Of a stretch of DNA of 47,929 nucleotides, positions 33,635 through 41,344 are shown in pieces. The notes under the pieces are model-generated. The model was not told the DNA's origin. It saw only the letters and a list, made by a program, of their open reading frames with translations, and did no database searches. This DNA comes from Streptomyces sp. AcH 505. Lineage in GTDB: Bacteria; Actinomycetota; Actinomycetes; Streptomycetales; Streptomycetaceae. Numbering within the stretch: position 1 is the first letter of the stretch; every line of letters begins with the position of its first letter. Both the position numbers and the translations under genes were made by a program. Location of the stretch: positions 6,573,305-6,621,233 of the forward strand of contig NZ_JTIY01000001.1 of assembly GCF_000818175.1 (NCBI RefSeq), written 5' to 3'.

Positions 33635-34599
33635 CGTCCCTCCTCGTCCGCGTAGAAGACCCAGGACCGGGACGTCCGGAACAGGATCAGGGTGACCACA
33701 CCGATGGCGATCAGCAGCAGCCAGGCCATCGCCGCCGCGTAACCCATGTGCGAGGCGGTGAAGCCGCGCTCGTACAGGTAGAGCGTGTAGAACAGCGTGG
33801 AGTCCGCGGGCCCGCCGTCACCGCCGCTGATGACGAACGCGGGGGTGAACACCTGGAACGACTGGATGGTCTCCAGCACCAGGTTGAAGAAGACGACAGG
33901 GGAGAGCATCGGCACGGTGATGGACACGAACTGCCGCCAGCGGCCCGCGCCGTCGAGGGCCGCGGCCTCGTAGAGGTCGGGGGAGATCTGCTGCAGCCCG
34001 GCCAGGAAGATCACCATGGGTGCGCCGAACTGCCACACCGTGAGCAGCACGACCGCGTACACCGCGAGGTGCGGGCTGCCGATCCAACTGCCGGTGTGGA
34101 TGCCGACCTTGTCCAGGACGTTGGTGACCGAGCCGCCGTCGTTGAACAGCGCGCGCCACACCAGCGCGATGGACATGCTCGCACCGAGCAGGGACGGCGC
34201 GTAGAACGCCGAACGGTAGAAGGCCCGGCCGCGGTTGAGGTTCTTCAGCAGCACCGCCACACCGAGCGCGAAGGCCAGCTTCAGCGGGACGGCGATCACG
34301 ACGTACAGCAGCGTCGTCCCCACCGACCGCCAGTAGCGCGGGTCGTTGGTGAGCATGTCGGTGTAGTTGCGCAACCCAACCCACCGTGGTGGGTCGAGGA
34401 GGTTGTAGTCCGTGAACGACAGGTAGAGGGAGACGGCCATCGGCACCAGGGTCAGTACGACGGCGCCGATCATCCACGGCGAGAGGAACACGTAGGCGGG
34501 CCACTGCCGTTCGCGCCTCGTGCGGCGTCGCCCGGCCGGGGCCTGCCGCTCCGCCGTCGGGCCCGGCCGTACGGCGGCCTTGGTCGACACAGTGCTCAT
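33631..34599 (-). CDS. Sugar ABC transporter permease, MalF-like (second locus)
   Basis: A 322-residue permease with a basic N-terminus (RRRTRRERQWP), then VFLSPWMIGAVVLTLVPMAV as first segment and SLYLSFTDYNLLDPPRWVGL. The EAA loop reads YEAAALDGAGRWRQF followed by ITVPMLSP. Its start overlaps the stop of the binding-protein gene (ATGA). It belongs to the same complex as the MalG-like subunit. Confidence 0.95.
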   Translation of the reverse strand: MSTVSTKAAVRPGPTAERQAPAGRRRTRRERQWPAYVFLSPWMIGAVVLTLVPMAVSLYLSFTDYNLLDPPRWVGLRNYTDMLTNDPRYWRSVGTTLLYVVIAVPLKLAFALGVAVLLKNLNRGRAFYRSAFYAPSLLGASMSIALVWRALFNDGGSVTNVLDKVGIHTGSWIGSPHLAVYAVVLLTVWQFGAPMVIFLAGLQQISPDLYEAAALDGAGRWRQFVSITVPMLSPVVFFNLVLETIQSFQVFTPAFVISGGDGGPADSTLFYTLYLYERGFTASHMGYAAAMAWLLLIAIGVVTLILFRTSRSWVFYADEEGR

Positions 34600-35933
34600 G
34601 ACGTCAGCTCCCGCTTGGCCTCGTTGATCAGTTCGCGCGCCGCTTCCCGTGGGGTGGACAGCTCGAAGATCACCCGCTGGTACTCGCGTTTGAAGGCGGT
34701 CTGGATCGCGATGTCGCCCCGTGGTGGTGCGCTGGGCGGCGCGTCGAGGCCGTAGGACTCCATCATTTGCGAGTACTGGTAGATCTCGTGCTCAGGGCCC
34801 TTGAGGGTCTTGGCGACGCGGTCGGCGATCACCCGGTTGGGCGGGGTGGACCGGGTGAAGCCCATGATGTCGCCCGCCCGCCGGTCGTTGAGCAGGAAGT
34901 CGACCAACTCCGCTGCCTCTTTGGGGTGTTCGGTGTGCGCGCCGACGCCGATGAGCATGGTGGGTTTGAAGTACTGTCCCGGGCGGCCCGCGGTCGTCGG
35001 CACGGGACCGAAGCGGATACGGTCGCCGAGCAGCGTGGTGTAGCCGGGGAAGGTCGCGTCCCAGGTGTAGTCGGCGGCGCCGTGCCCACGGCCCAGCGGG
35101 CTGGTCTCGGTGCTGTCGGCCTGCGCGGTGTCACTGGCCGTCGCGATGGCGCCTTCCTTGCGCAGCTTGTTGAGGAAGGTCCAGAACTCGGTGAGGTCGT
35201 TCTCGGTGAAGCCGAGCTTCTGCTGGCCGTCGTAGAGCTGCTTGCCCCGGCCGCGCAGCCAGTCCTCGAACACGTCCTCGTTGTCACCGCCGTTGTTGGA
35301 GCCCGTAACGGGGACTCCGTCCGGCGCCTTCAGGCCGAGGTCGGCGATCTTCTTGTTGGCGTCGGCCCAGTCCTCCCACGTCCAGCTCGGCTTCGGTGCC
35401 GGGACGCCGGCCTTCTTGTAGAGGGCGGAGTCGTACGCGTACCCGGTGATGCCCCGGCCCATCGGCAGGGCGTACTGCTTGCCTTCGTACGTCCCCGTGC
35501 GGACGAGTTCGTCGTCCATCTCGTCCGTGCGGATCGTCTTGTTCGCGATGTCCTTGCCGAGCGACATGAGCGCGCCGCCGCCCGCGTACTGCGAGATCTG
35601 CCGGTAGTCGAGCTGCGCCACGTCGGGTATATCGCCGCCGGCCGCCTGGGTGGCCAGCTTCTGGAGGTACGAGCCGAAGTCCGCGTTCGAGGTGCGGACG
35701 GTGACGCCGGGGTGCTCCTTCTCGAAGAGCCGCACGGCCTCGTCGGTGCGCGCGGCACGGTCGTCGTTGCCCCACCAGGTGAAGGTGAGGGTCACTCCTT
35801 GGGACGCCGTACCGCTCTCGGCGGAACACGCGGAGAGCGTGGCCGTCAGGGCCGTGCTGAGACCGACGACGGCCGCGGCCAGTACGGCCCGGCGGCGTGG
35901 GAGTCGGCGCCGCCCGCTTCGGGGCTCGGGCAT
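34596..35933 (-). CDS. Sugar ABC transporter substrate-binding lipoprotein (second locus)
   Basis: A 445-residue family 1 solute-binding protein with a twin-Arg-like basic start (SGRRRLPRRRAVLAAAVVG) and the lipobox LSAC, Cys36 being the lipidated residue. The mature part starts with VTLTFTWWGNDDRAARTDEA and has EKEHPGVTVRTSNADFGSYL, typical of CUT1 binding proteins. GGAAGG precedes the ATG. The ligand should be the glycoside processed by the GH2, Gfo/Idh, PmoA-like and cupin proteins of the same operon. It cannot be identified from sequence. Confidence 0.95.
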   Translation of the reverse strand: MPEPRSGRRRLPRRRAVLAAAVVGLSTALTATLSACSAESGTASQGVTLTFTWWGNDDRAARTDEAVRLFEKEHPGVTVRTSNADFGSYLQKLATQAAGGDIPDVAQLDYRQISQYAGGGALMSLGKDIANKTIRTDEMDDELVRTGTYEGKQYALPMGRGITGYAYDSALYKKAGVPAPKPSWTWEDWADANKKIADLGLKAPDGVPVTGSNNGGDNEDVFEDWLRGRGKQLYDGQQKLGFTENDLTEFWTFLNKLRKEGAIATASDTAQADSTETSPLGRGHGAADYTWDATFPGYTTLLGDRIRFGPVPTTAGRPGQYFKPTMLIGVGAHTEHPKEAAELVDFLLNDRRAGDIMGFTRSTPPNRVIADRVAKTLKGPEHEIYQYSQMMESYGLDAPPSAPPRGDIAIQTAFKREYQRVIFELSTPREAARELINEAKRELTS

Positions 35934-36014
35934 AGGGGCCTTCCAGGGGAGAGGGAGGTGAATGGGGGAGGAGGAGGGTGGTTCGCTCCGGGGGCGGAGC
36001 GACGGCTCGCGCCG

Positions 36015-36743
36015 TCAGATGCCGGCGTAGACGTCGAGCCGGCCGCACATGCCGAACCGCCCCCGTGCGGTGGGTCCGGTCGCGGTGACCGTGGCCTCGG
36101 CCAGATGCCGTACGTCCTGAGCACGCAGCGCGCCGAGTTGGGCCCGCGTCGCCGACGCGGCCGCGTGTGCGCCGTCCTTCCAGCGCTGCTCCCACGCGTC
36201 GAGCAGGGGCCGCACCAGCTCGCCCGCCGCCCGCTGGAACTCCGTCAGCGGCTTCGGGTCGCCGGCTTCGGTGGCCTCGCGCAGTTCGAGGAAGCGCCGG
36301 ACCGCCAGGTCGCGGCGGGCGCGTGCGACCGCCACCTGCTCGGCCTCGGGGACATCGGCGGGGATACGCACCGCGTCCGTGTACACCTCGCGATCGGCGA
36401 GCAGATCCTGCGGCAGCGTCAGCACCGCGTCCCCCGCCTCCGGCAGTCCGTTGTTCTGCATCACGACGGTGATCTCAAGACCGCCCTCGTTGATGAGCCG
36501 GTGGATCGTGCCCGGGGTGAACCAAGCCACCGTGCCCGGCTCCAGGGGCGTCTCGCGGAAGCCGGAGACGGTGAGGGTCTGCACGGCTCCCCGGCCCGCC
36601 GTCACGACGTACCCCTCGCTGCAGGTGAGGTGCAGATGCGGGGTGCCTCCGCCGGGACGGCCGTCGGCGGTGGGCCAGTCGTACACGCTCAGCCGGGACA
36701 CGCCGACCGCCCCGGGAAAGCCGTCGTACGTCGCGCTCACCAT
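36015..36743 (-). CDS. Cupin-domain protein
   Basis: A 242-residue protein. Cupin motif 1 is GGTPHLHLTCSEGYVVTAGR, with two His and a Glu at metal-ligand spacing. Motif 2 is GTVAWFTPGTIHRLIN with the third His. The N-terminal part binds a metal and may act as epimerase, isomerase or sugar-keto processing enzyme. The C-terminal 120 residues are mainly helical (RARRDLAVRRFLELREA) and unusual for a simple cupin. Its start overlaps the PmoA-like stop by seven bases. It is third gene of the operon, before the binding protein. Confidence 0.85.
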   Translation of the reverse strand: MVSATYDGFPGAVGVSRLSVYDWPTADGRPGGGTPHLHLTCSEGYVVTAGRGAVQTLTVSGFRETPLEPGTVAWFTPGTIHRLINEGGLEITVVMQNNGLPEAGDAVLTLPQDLLADREVYTDAVRIPADVPEAEQVAVARARRDLAVRRFLELREATEAGDPKPLTEFQRAAGELVRPLLDAWEQRWKDGAHAAASATRAQLGALRAQDVRHLAEATVTATGPTARGRFGMCGRLDVYAGI

Positions 36744-37660
36744 GCGTGTGCCTCCAGATGCGCGGCGACCTGACCGCGGTCCCAGGCGCCGTCGGCGACG
36801 AGGACGCGATAGCTCCGGGTGAGTGTGTCGCCGGGGGCGAGTACCAGCTCCTCGTGGAACGCCCAGGACGGTGCGACAGCGGCGAACGGGTCACTGCGCA
36901 CGAACCAGTGCGCCGGGTGCGTTCCGTTGCCGCCCGCGTGGTCGTTGGCGGGGGCGTGCTCGAAGACGACCGTGGCATGGCCGTCGCGGCCGTCGTGCTC
37001 ACCGACGTAGGCCAGCCAGGCCGCCTGACTGCCCATCAGGTCCCCGGTCCCCGCCTCGGCGGTGAAGACCTGGCCGTCGCGGAAGGCGCGCGGACCGCGC
37101 CAGAACAGACCGGTGTATCCGGCGGCCGGCCGGCCGTGGGTGGTGGGGCTGCCGAACCGCAGCGGTTCCGTACGCCGGTTGGTCACGGCCGACGTCCAGG
37201 TGAACGACCAGCTGCCGGCCCGCTGATCGACGTCGCGCACCTCGATGCGGCGCTGCTCCTCGGCCCACAGCTCCCCGTCGTACGGGTGCCAGGTCAGGCG
37301 CTCGGCGATGACGGCGCCGCCGCCCGCGGCCGAGACTTCGTCGAAGGCGACATGAGCCATCGAGCCGACCCGCTCGGGCAGTTCGAGATACCCCTCGCCG
37401 TGCACATAGGTGTTGCCGCCCCACAGATTCTGGCCCGACAGATGGGAAGCGGTCAGCTGCAGCCCCTTGTGCCAACGGTGGTCGTTGGGGCGGTAGTCGG
37501 TGACCAGCCCGCCGGACAGGGTCCGGATCGGATGGAGGTACGGCTTGGGTGCCTCCCACGCGGCCTCCGGGCGGTACACATAGGTGAACAGCTCGGTGCC
37601 GGTGGCTTCGTGGGCGACGGTGATGCGGTCGCCGTGGGCATGGGTCAGTGCGAGCGTCAT
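36737..37660 (-). CDS. PmoA-like (DUF6807) protein
   Basis: A 307-residue protein related to the 'methane oxygenase PmoA' Pfam family, a beta-sandwich group in sugar loci that is misnamed and unrelated to particulate methane monooxygenase activity. RPEAAWEAPKPYLHPIRTLS, VTDYRPNDHRWHKGLQLTAS and FGSPTTHGRPAAGYTGLFWR are the recurrent parts; the HPxRTxxG and DHxWHKG segments with several His could bind sugar or metal. It overlaps its neighbours on both sides by a few bases, so translation is coupled. The family's reaction is not established. Confidence 0.85.
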   Translation of the reverse strand: MTLALTHAHGDRITVAHEATGTELFTYVYRPEAAWEAPKPYLHPIRTLSGGLVTDYRPNDHRWHKGLQLTASHLSGQNLWGGNTYVHGEGYLELPERVGSMAHVAFDEVSAAGGGAVIAERLTWHPYDGELWAEEQRRIEVRDVDQRAGSWSFTWTSAVTNRRTEPLRFGSPTTHGRPAAGYTGLFWRGPRAFRDGQVFTAEAGTGDLMGSQAAWLAYVGEHDGRDGHATVVFEHAPANDHAGGNGTHPAHWFVRSDPFAAVAPSWAFHEELVLAPGDTLTRSYRVLVADGAWDRGQVAAHLEAHAW

Positions 37661-38805
37661 GCGTGATCCTGTTCCGTGCGGGAATCGGCCGGCGCCCAGC
37701 CCGGAGCGCCGCCGTGCAGTGCGGTGTAGTAGGGGTCGCCCGGCCCGATCTCCCCGGCGTGTACGGGGGTGTCGGTGAACGCGGACTTGTACATGGCGGT
37801 GATGAATTCGAGCGTCCGCCGGCCACCGGCGCCGCTGGTGGCGTGACGCCGTCCCGCCTTGATGTCGGCCACCAGGGACCGCAGTTGGGCCAGGTGCGAA
37901 CTGGGTTCGTCGGCGCCGAAGTCGCGCCAGGCCGCCACGGTCTCCTCAGGAACGCCCAGGGCCGGGGTGATGCGCCAGTCCGCGTTGCGGTAGCCATACA
38001 GATGGGTCAGCTCGATCGTGGCACGCTCACAGTCGATACGGATCCGGCTGACCTCGTCCGGGCTGAGCACGCTGTTGACGACGGTGCCGAGCGCGCCGCC
38101 GGCGAACCGGACCTGGGCCGTTGACACGTCCTCGGTCTCCACGTCGTGGACGAGCCGCGCCGCCATGCCCCGTACCTCGGTCCACGGGCCCATCAGGTCC
38201 AGCAGCAGATCGGTCTGGTGGATGCCGTGCCCCATGGCGGGGCCACCGCCCTCGGTCGCCCAACGGCCGCGCCACGGCGCCGAGTAGTAGGCGTCGTCCC
38301 GGTACCAGGTGGTCTGGCAGTGGGCCACCAGCGTACGGCCGAATGCGCCGTCGTGGAGCAGCCGCCGCACGTGCCGCGCACCGGAGCCGAAGCGGTGCTG
38401 GAAGACGATGGAGGCGTACGGGCCGGCTTCGCCGCCCTTCTCCGCCGCCTCGACCGCGTCGTAGTCCGCCAGCGAGGGGCACGGCGGCTTCTCGCACCAC
38501 ACCCAGGCACCGGCCTTGAGCGCGGCCACGGACTGCTCCCGGTGGACGGCGGGCGGGGTGCACAGCACCACGAGATCGGGACGTACGTCGGCCAGCATCG
38601 CGTCGAGGTCCGTGGCGGCGTACCCGATGCCGGCCTCGTCGGCGAACGCGCGCACCGCGTCCTCGGCGACATCGACGGCGGCGACGAGCTCCGTCTCTCC
38701 CTCGGCCGCCAGGGTGCGCAGCGCCGGCAGATGGCTGGAGCGAGCGATTCCTCCCGTCCCGACCACGGCTGTGCGCAGTGGTGGGTTCGAGCGATGCGAG
38801 GACAT
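37657..38805 (-). CDS. Gfo/Idh/MocA family NAD(P)-dependent oxidoreductase
   Basis: A 382-residue enzyme. The Rossmann start is AVVGTGGIARSSHLPALRTL, the cofactor-side motif is VWCEKPPCPS, and the C-terminal domain has TEGGGPAMGHGIHQTDLLLD with His and Asp in active-site position. Members oxidise or reduce sugars or polyols, often at C3 (or C1 in glucose-fructose oxidoreductase). It is the first gene of the operon, with GAGAGGG close to the ATG, and divergent from the LacI regulator. With the cupin and PmoA-like protein it points to a redox step in glycoside breakdown. Confidence 0.92.
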   Translation of the reverse strand: MSSHRSNPPLRTAVVGTGGIARSSHLPALRTLAAEGETELVAAVDVAEDAVRAFADEAGIGYAATDLDAMLADVRPDLVVLCTPPAVHREQSVAALKAGAWVWCEKPPCPSLADYDAVEAAEKGGEAGPYASIVFQHRFGSGARHVRRLLHDGAFGRTLVAHCQTTWYRDDAYYSAPWRGRWATEGGGPAMGHGIHQTDLLLDLMGPWTEVRGMAARLVHDVETEDVSTAQVRFAGGALGTVVNSVLSPDEVSRIRIDCERATIELTHLYGYRNADWRITPALGVPEETVAAWRDFGADEPSSHLAQLRSLVADIKAGRRHATSGAGGRRTLEFITAMYKSAFTDTPVHAGEIGPGDPYYTALHGGAPGWAPADSRTEQDHA

Positions 38806-38882
38806 GCGGACCCTCTCGTGAGGCAGACAAAGGGAGCGCTGCGGGGCAGCGCGCGTACGACGGTCGCCGAGCCGCTTTCGAC

Positions 38883-38925
38883 CGTTTCCGAGGTGGTCGT
38901 TTCCGATCGGTTCTAACGTTGTAAC
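38883..38925. promoter_or_regulatory. LacI-type operator and tandem repeats in the divergent promoter region
   Basis: GTTCTAACGTTGTAAC at 38910-38925 is a palindrome of the form GTTNNAACGTTNNAAC with the central CG typical of LacI-family sites. Just beside it, CGTTTCCGA is repeated at 38883-38891 and 38898-38906, a 15-bp period. Both lie in the 237-bp gap between the Gfo/Idh operon and the LacI gene and probably control both directions. Confidence 0.6.
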
Positions 38926-39042
38926 CGCCGTGTATCGTCGAGGTCAACCCTTCGTCGGAAATGGGATCGGGCCGGCTCGGAGCCCTGCTACCTGGCCCGG
39001 ACCAGTGCATAATCAGGGAAAACAAGAAGATGGGGCTGGTCA

Positions 39043-40086
39043 GTGGCAGCGGTGACAGTCAAGGATGTGGCGGAGCGGGCCGGGGTTTCGATCAAGACCG
39101 TGTCCAACGTTGTACGTGGCGCACCCAAGGTGTCCGAAGCGACGCGGACACGGGTGATGCAGGCCGTGCGGGAGCTGGGCTACCGGCCGAACGCCTCCGC
39201 GCGCCGTCTGCGCACGGGGCGCAGCGGTCTCATCGGCCTCGCCGTCCCGGATCTGGCCACGCCCTACTTCGCGGAACTCGCCCACCACGTACGCGCGGAG
39301 GCCGCGGCGCTGGGCTTCACCGTCCTCATCGAGGAGACGCTGGGGGACGCGACGGAGGAACTGCGCCTGGCGACCGGCGTCGGCGCTTCCCTGCTGGACG
39401 GCGTGATCCTCTCGCCCCTGCATGTCTCGCTCCACGAACTCGCCCCCGTCGCGAACGAGTTTCCGCTGGTCCTGCTCGGTGAGCGCAGTTACGAGCGGGA
39501 TCAGGTCGTCGCCGACCACGTGCTGATCGACAACGTCGCGGCGGCGCGTGAAGTCACCGCGCATCTTGCGGGCCTGGGCCGTTCGCGGATCGCCGCCGTC
39601 GGAGTGGACCGGCAGGGGTCGGCGACGAGCCGTCAGCGCCTTGAGGGTTTCCAGCAGGCGCTGCACGACGCCGGCCTGACGTTCGATCCCCGACTCGCGC
39701 CGCCGGTCAAGGAGTTCGGCCGCCGGGACGGACTGCTGGCGACGCGCGCCTTGCTGTCGCTGCCGGCGGCCCAACAGCCCGACGCGGTCTTCTGCTTTAG
39801 CGACATGCTGGCCAGCGGCGCACAACGGGCCCTGTACGAGGCGGATATGAGCATCCCCGAGCACGTCGCGGTGGCGAGCATCGACGGCTCGGAGGAGGCG
39901 CTCTACAGCACGCCCTCCCTCACCTCCGTGGTGCCCGACAAGGCCGCGGTCGCCTCCCTGGCCGTGAAGTGCCTGGCGACCCGCATCCGCGCGGAGACCC
40001 CGCCCCCGTTCGAGGTGCACATGGCCCCGCACTGGCTGGAGGTAAGAGAGTCCACGGACGGCGTGCGGCGACCTCTGTCGCCGTGA
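39043..40086 (+). CDS. LacI family transcriptional regulator
   Basis: A 347-residue regulator. The HTH (residues 4-25) reads VTVKDVAERAGVSIKTVSNV and the hinge is RPNASARRLRTGRSGLIGL. The periplasmic-binding-protein-like sensor follows, with FPLVLLGERSYERDQV, QPDAVFCFSDMLASGAQRAL and VAVASIDGSEEALYSTPSLT. The effector should be a sugar from the divergent operon. The start is GTG, with GATGGGG roughly ten bases upstream. The sensor has a normal length and no unusual parts. Confidence 0.95.
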   Translation: MAAVTVKDVAERAGVSIKTVSNVVRGAPKVSEATRTRVMQAVRELGYRPNASARRLRTGRSGLIGLAVPDLATPYFAELAHHVRAEAAALGFTVLIEETLGDATEELRLATGVGASLLDGVILSPLHVSLHELAPVANEFPLVLLGERSYERDQVVADHVLIDNVAAAREVTAHLAGLGRSRIAAVGVDRQGSATSRQRLEGFQQALHDAGLTFDPRLAPPVKEFGRRDGLLATRALLSLPAAQQPDAVFCFSDMLASGAQRALYEADMSIPEHVAVASIDGSEEALYSTPSLTSVVPDKAAVASLAVKCLATRIRAETPPPFEVHMAPHWLEVRESTDGVRRPLSP

Positions 40087-40165
40087 GCGGCGCCGGTATC
40101 GGTGCCCGCTCGGAACGCGCTCTGCCATTCGCGGCGATCGTATGGAGAAGCGCGGGACTCTTCGG

Positions 40166-40365
40166 ATGCGTCTGTCCAAGCACGTGATTGCCGCCGCCTT
40201 CGCGGCTGCCGCGACCCTCACCGCCCTCGCGCCGCAGGCCATGGCAGTTCCCCTGGCCGGGGGACCAGCACGGCGCCCCCGGCCGACGCTCACCCCAACG
40301 CCTCGGTGAGGCTCAACGACAGCGGTACGTTCACGGTGCGGTGCGGATCGCCCTGCTACCAGTAG
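40166..40365 (+). pseudogene. Small secreted peptide gene with a frameshift
   Basis: ATG 40166 starts a clear signal peptide, MRLSKHVIAAAFAAAATLTA followed by LAPQAMA, and the frame then runs to TGA at 40306-40308. In the other frame, DAHPNASVRLNDSGTFTVRC followed by GSPCYQ and TAG 40363-40365 looks like the natural end, with a Cys pair. Adding one G in the G5 run at 40259-40263 joins both parts into a 66-residue secreted peptide. So either a base was lost in the genome or the sequence has an error. The family is not recognised. Confidence 0.6.
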
Positions 40366-40502
40366 CCGGATCCCGTACCGAGGGCCTTCCCCCGCACGGC
40401 AGTTGCTATTTTGTTCGCAGCCCAGAGGGCCGTGACCGACCGACAGGTCGGTCGCAGCGCTGCGCCGGACCGCCACCGCCCGCCCCGTGTAAGGAGCCGT
40501 TC

Positions 40503-41291
40503 ATGACGGCAGGTACGCCCAAGGTTCAGATCGACACCAGCAAGCCTCACCCGGCGCGGGTCTACGACTGGCTTCTCGGCGGGAAGGACAACTATCGCGT
40601 CGATCAGGAGGTGGGCGAGAAGCTCCCTCCGGAGGCGAAGGACGCCGCGCGGCAGAATCGCGCGTTCATGAATCGGGCCGCGGCGTGGCTGGCCGGCACC
40701 GGGGTCGATCAGTTCCTCGACATCGGCACGGGCATCCCCACCGAGCCGAACCTTCACCAGATAGTCCAGGAGATCAACCCGGCGGCCCGCATCGTCTACA
40801 CCGACAACGATCCCATCGTGCTGCGGCACGCGGAGGCCCTGCTCGTCAGCACGCCCGAAGGCGTCACGGACTACATCCAGGCGGATGTGCGCGAGCCGGA
40901 GACGATCCTCCAACACGCCCGGCAGTTCCTCGACTTCGACCGGCCGATCGCGCTCTCCCTCATCGCGCTCATGCACTTCGTCCCCGACGAGCAGGACCCG
41001 TACGGCATCGTTTCCACGCTGGTCGAGGCCCTGCCGCCGGGCAGCGCTCTGGTCCTCTCGCACGCCGCGTCGGACCGGTACACGGACCTCGCAGACCTGG
41101 TCACCGCCCAGTACGCCAAGGGCGGGATCAAACTGGGATTCCGCACCCGGGAGGAGGTCGGCCGCTTCTTCGACGGTCTTGAGATCCTGGACCCCGGCCT
41201 GGTCACCGCCCCCGAGTGGTTCCAGGGCGCGGCCGCCCCCGAGCCCGAAGGCAGCGGCATCTACGCGGCGGTTGCCCGAGTCGTCGGCTGA
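40503..41291 (+). CDS. SAM-dependent methyltransferase (DUF574/Methyltransf_19 type)
   Basis: A 262-residue protein. The family-specific start is HPARVYDWLLGGKDNYRVD. The SAM site is VDQFLDIGTGIPTEPNLHQI, the acidic residue after strand 2 is in RIVYTDNDPIVL, and HFVPDEQDP is a further hallmark. Streptomyces genomes carry many copies, often near specialised-metabolism or conservon-like genes, and the substrate of most is unknown. AAGGAG stands five bases before the ATG. It is monocistronic, ended by a strong stem-loop. Confidence 0.93.
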   Translation: MTAGTPKVQIDTSKPHPARVYDWLLGGKDNYRVDQEVGEKLPPEAKDAARQNRAFMNRAAAWLAGTGVDQFLDIGTGIPTEPNLHQIVQEINPAARIVYTDNDPIVLRHAEALLVSTPEGVTDYIQADVREPETILQHARQFLDFDRPIALSLIALMHFVPDEQDPYGIVSTLVEALPPGSALVLSHAASDRYTDLADLVTAQYAKGGIKLGFRTREEVGRFFDGLEILDPGLVTAPEWFQGAAAPEPEGSGIYAAVARVVG

Positions 41292-41296
41292 AGAGA

Positions 41297-41338
41297 AGGG
41301 CGCCTGCCGGGCAACTGCCCCGGTCAGGCGCCCCCTTC
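41297..41338. terminator. Bidirectional stem-loop terminator
   Basis: GGGCGCCTG at 41299-41307 pairs with CAGGCGCCC at 41326-41334, and CCGGGCA continues inward against TGCCCCGG with one bulge. Flanking AAG on the left and CTT on the right extend it. It lies between the convergent methyltransferase and aldehyde dehydrogenase stops and can serve both. Confidence 0.85.
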
Positions 41339-41344
41339 CCGCGT

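Noticed and set aside
36737..37660. Methane monooxygenase subunit
   Set aside because: The family name PmoA is misleading; there are no membrane segments and the gene lies in a sugar operon.
40188..41291. Longer methyltransferase start at 40188
   Set aside because: The extra residues show no similarity to the family and cross the frameshifted peptide gene; AAGGAG precedes the ATG at 40503.
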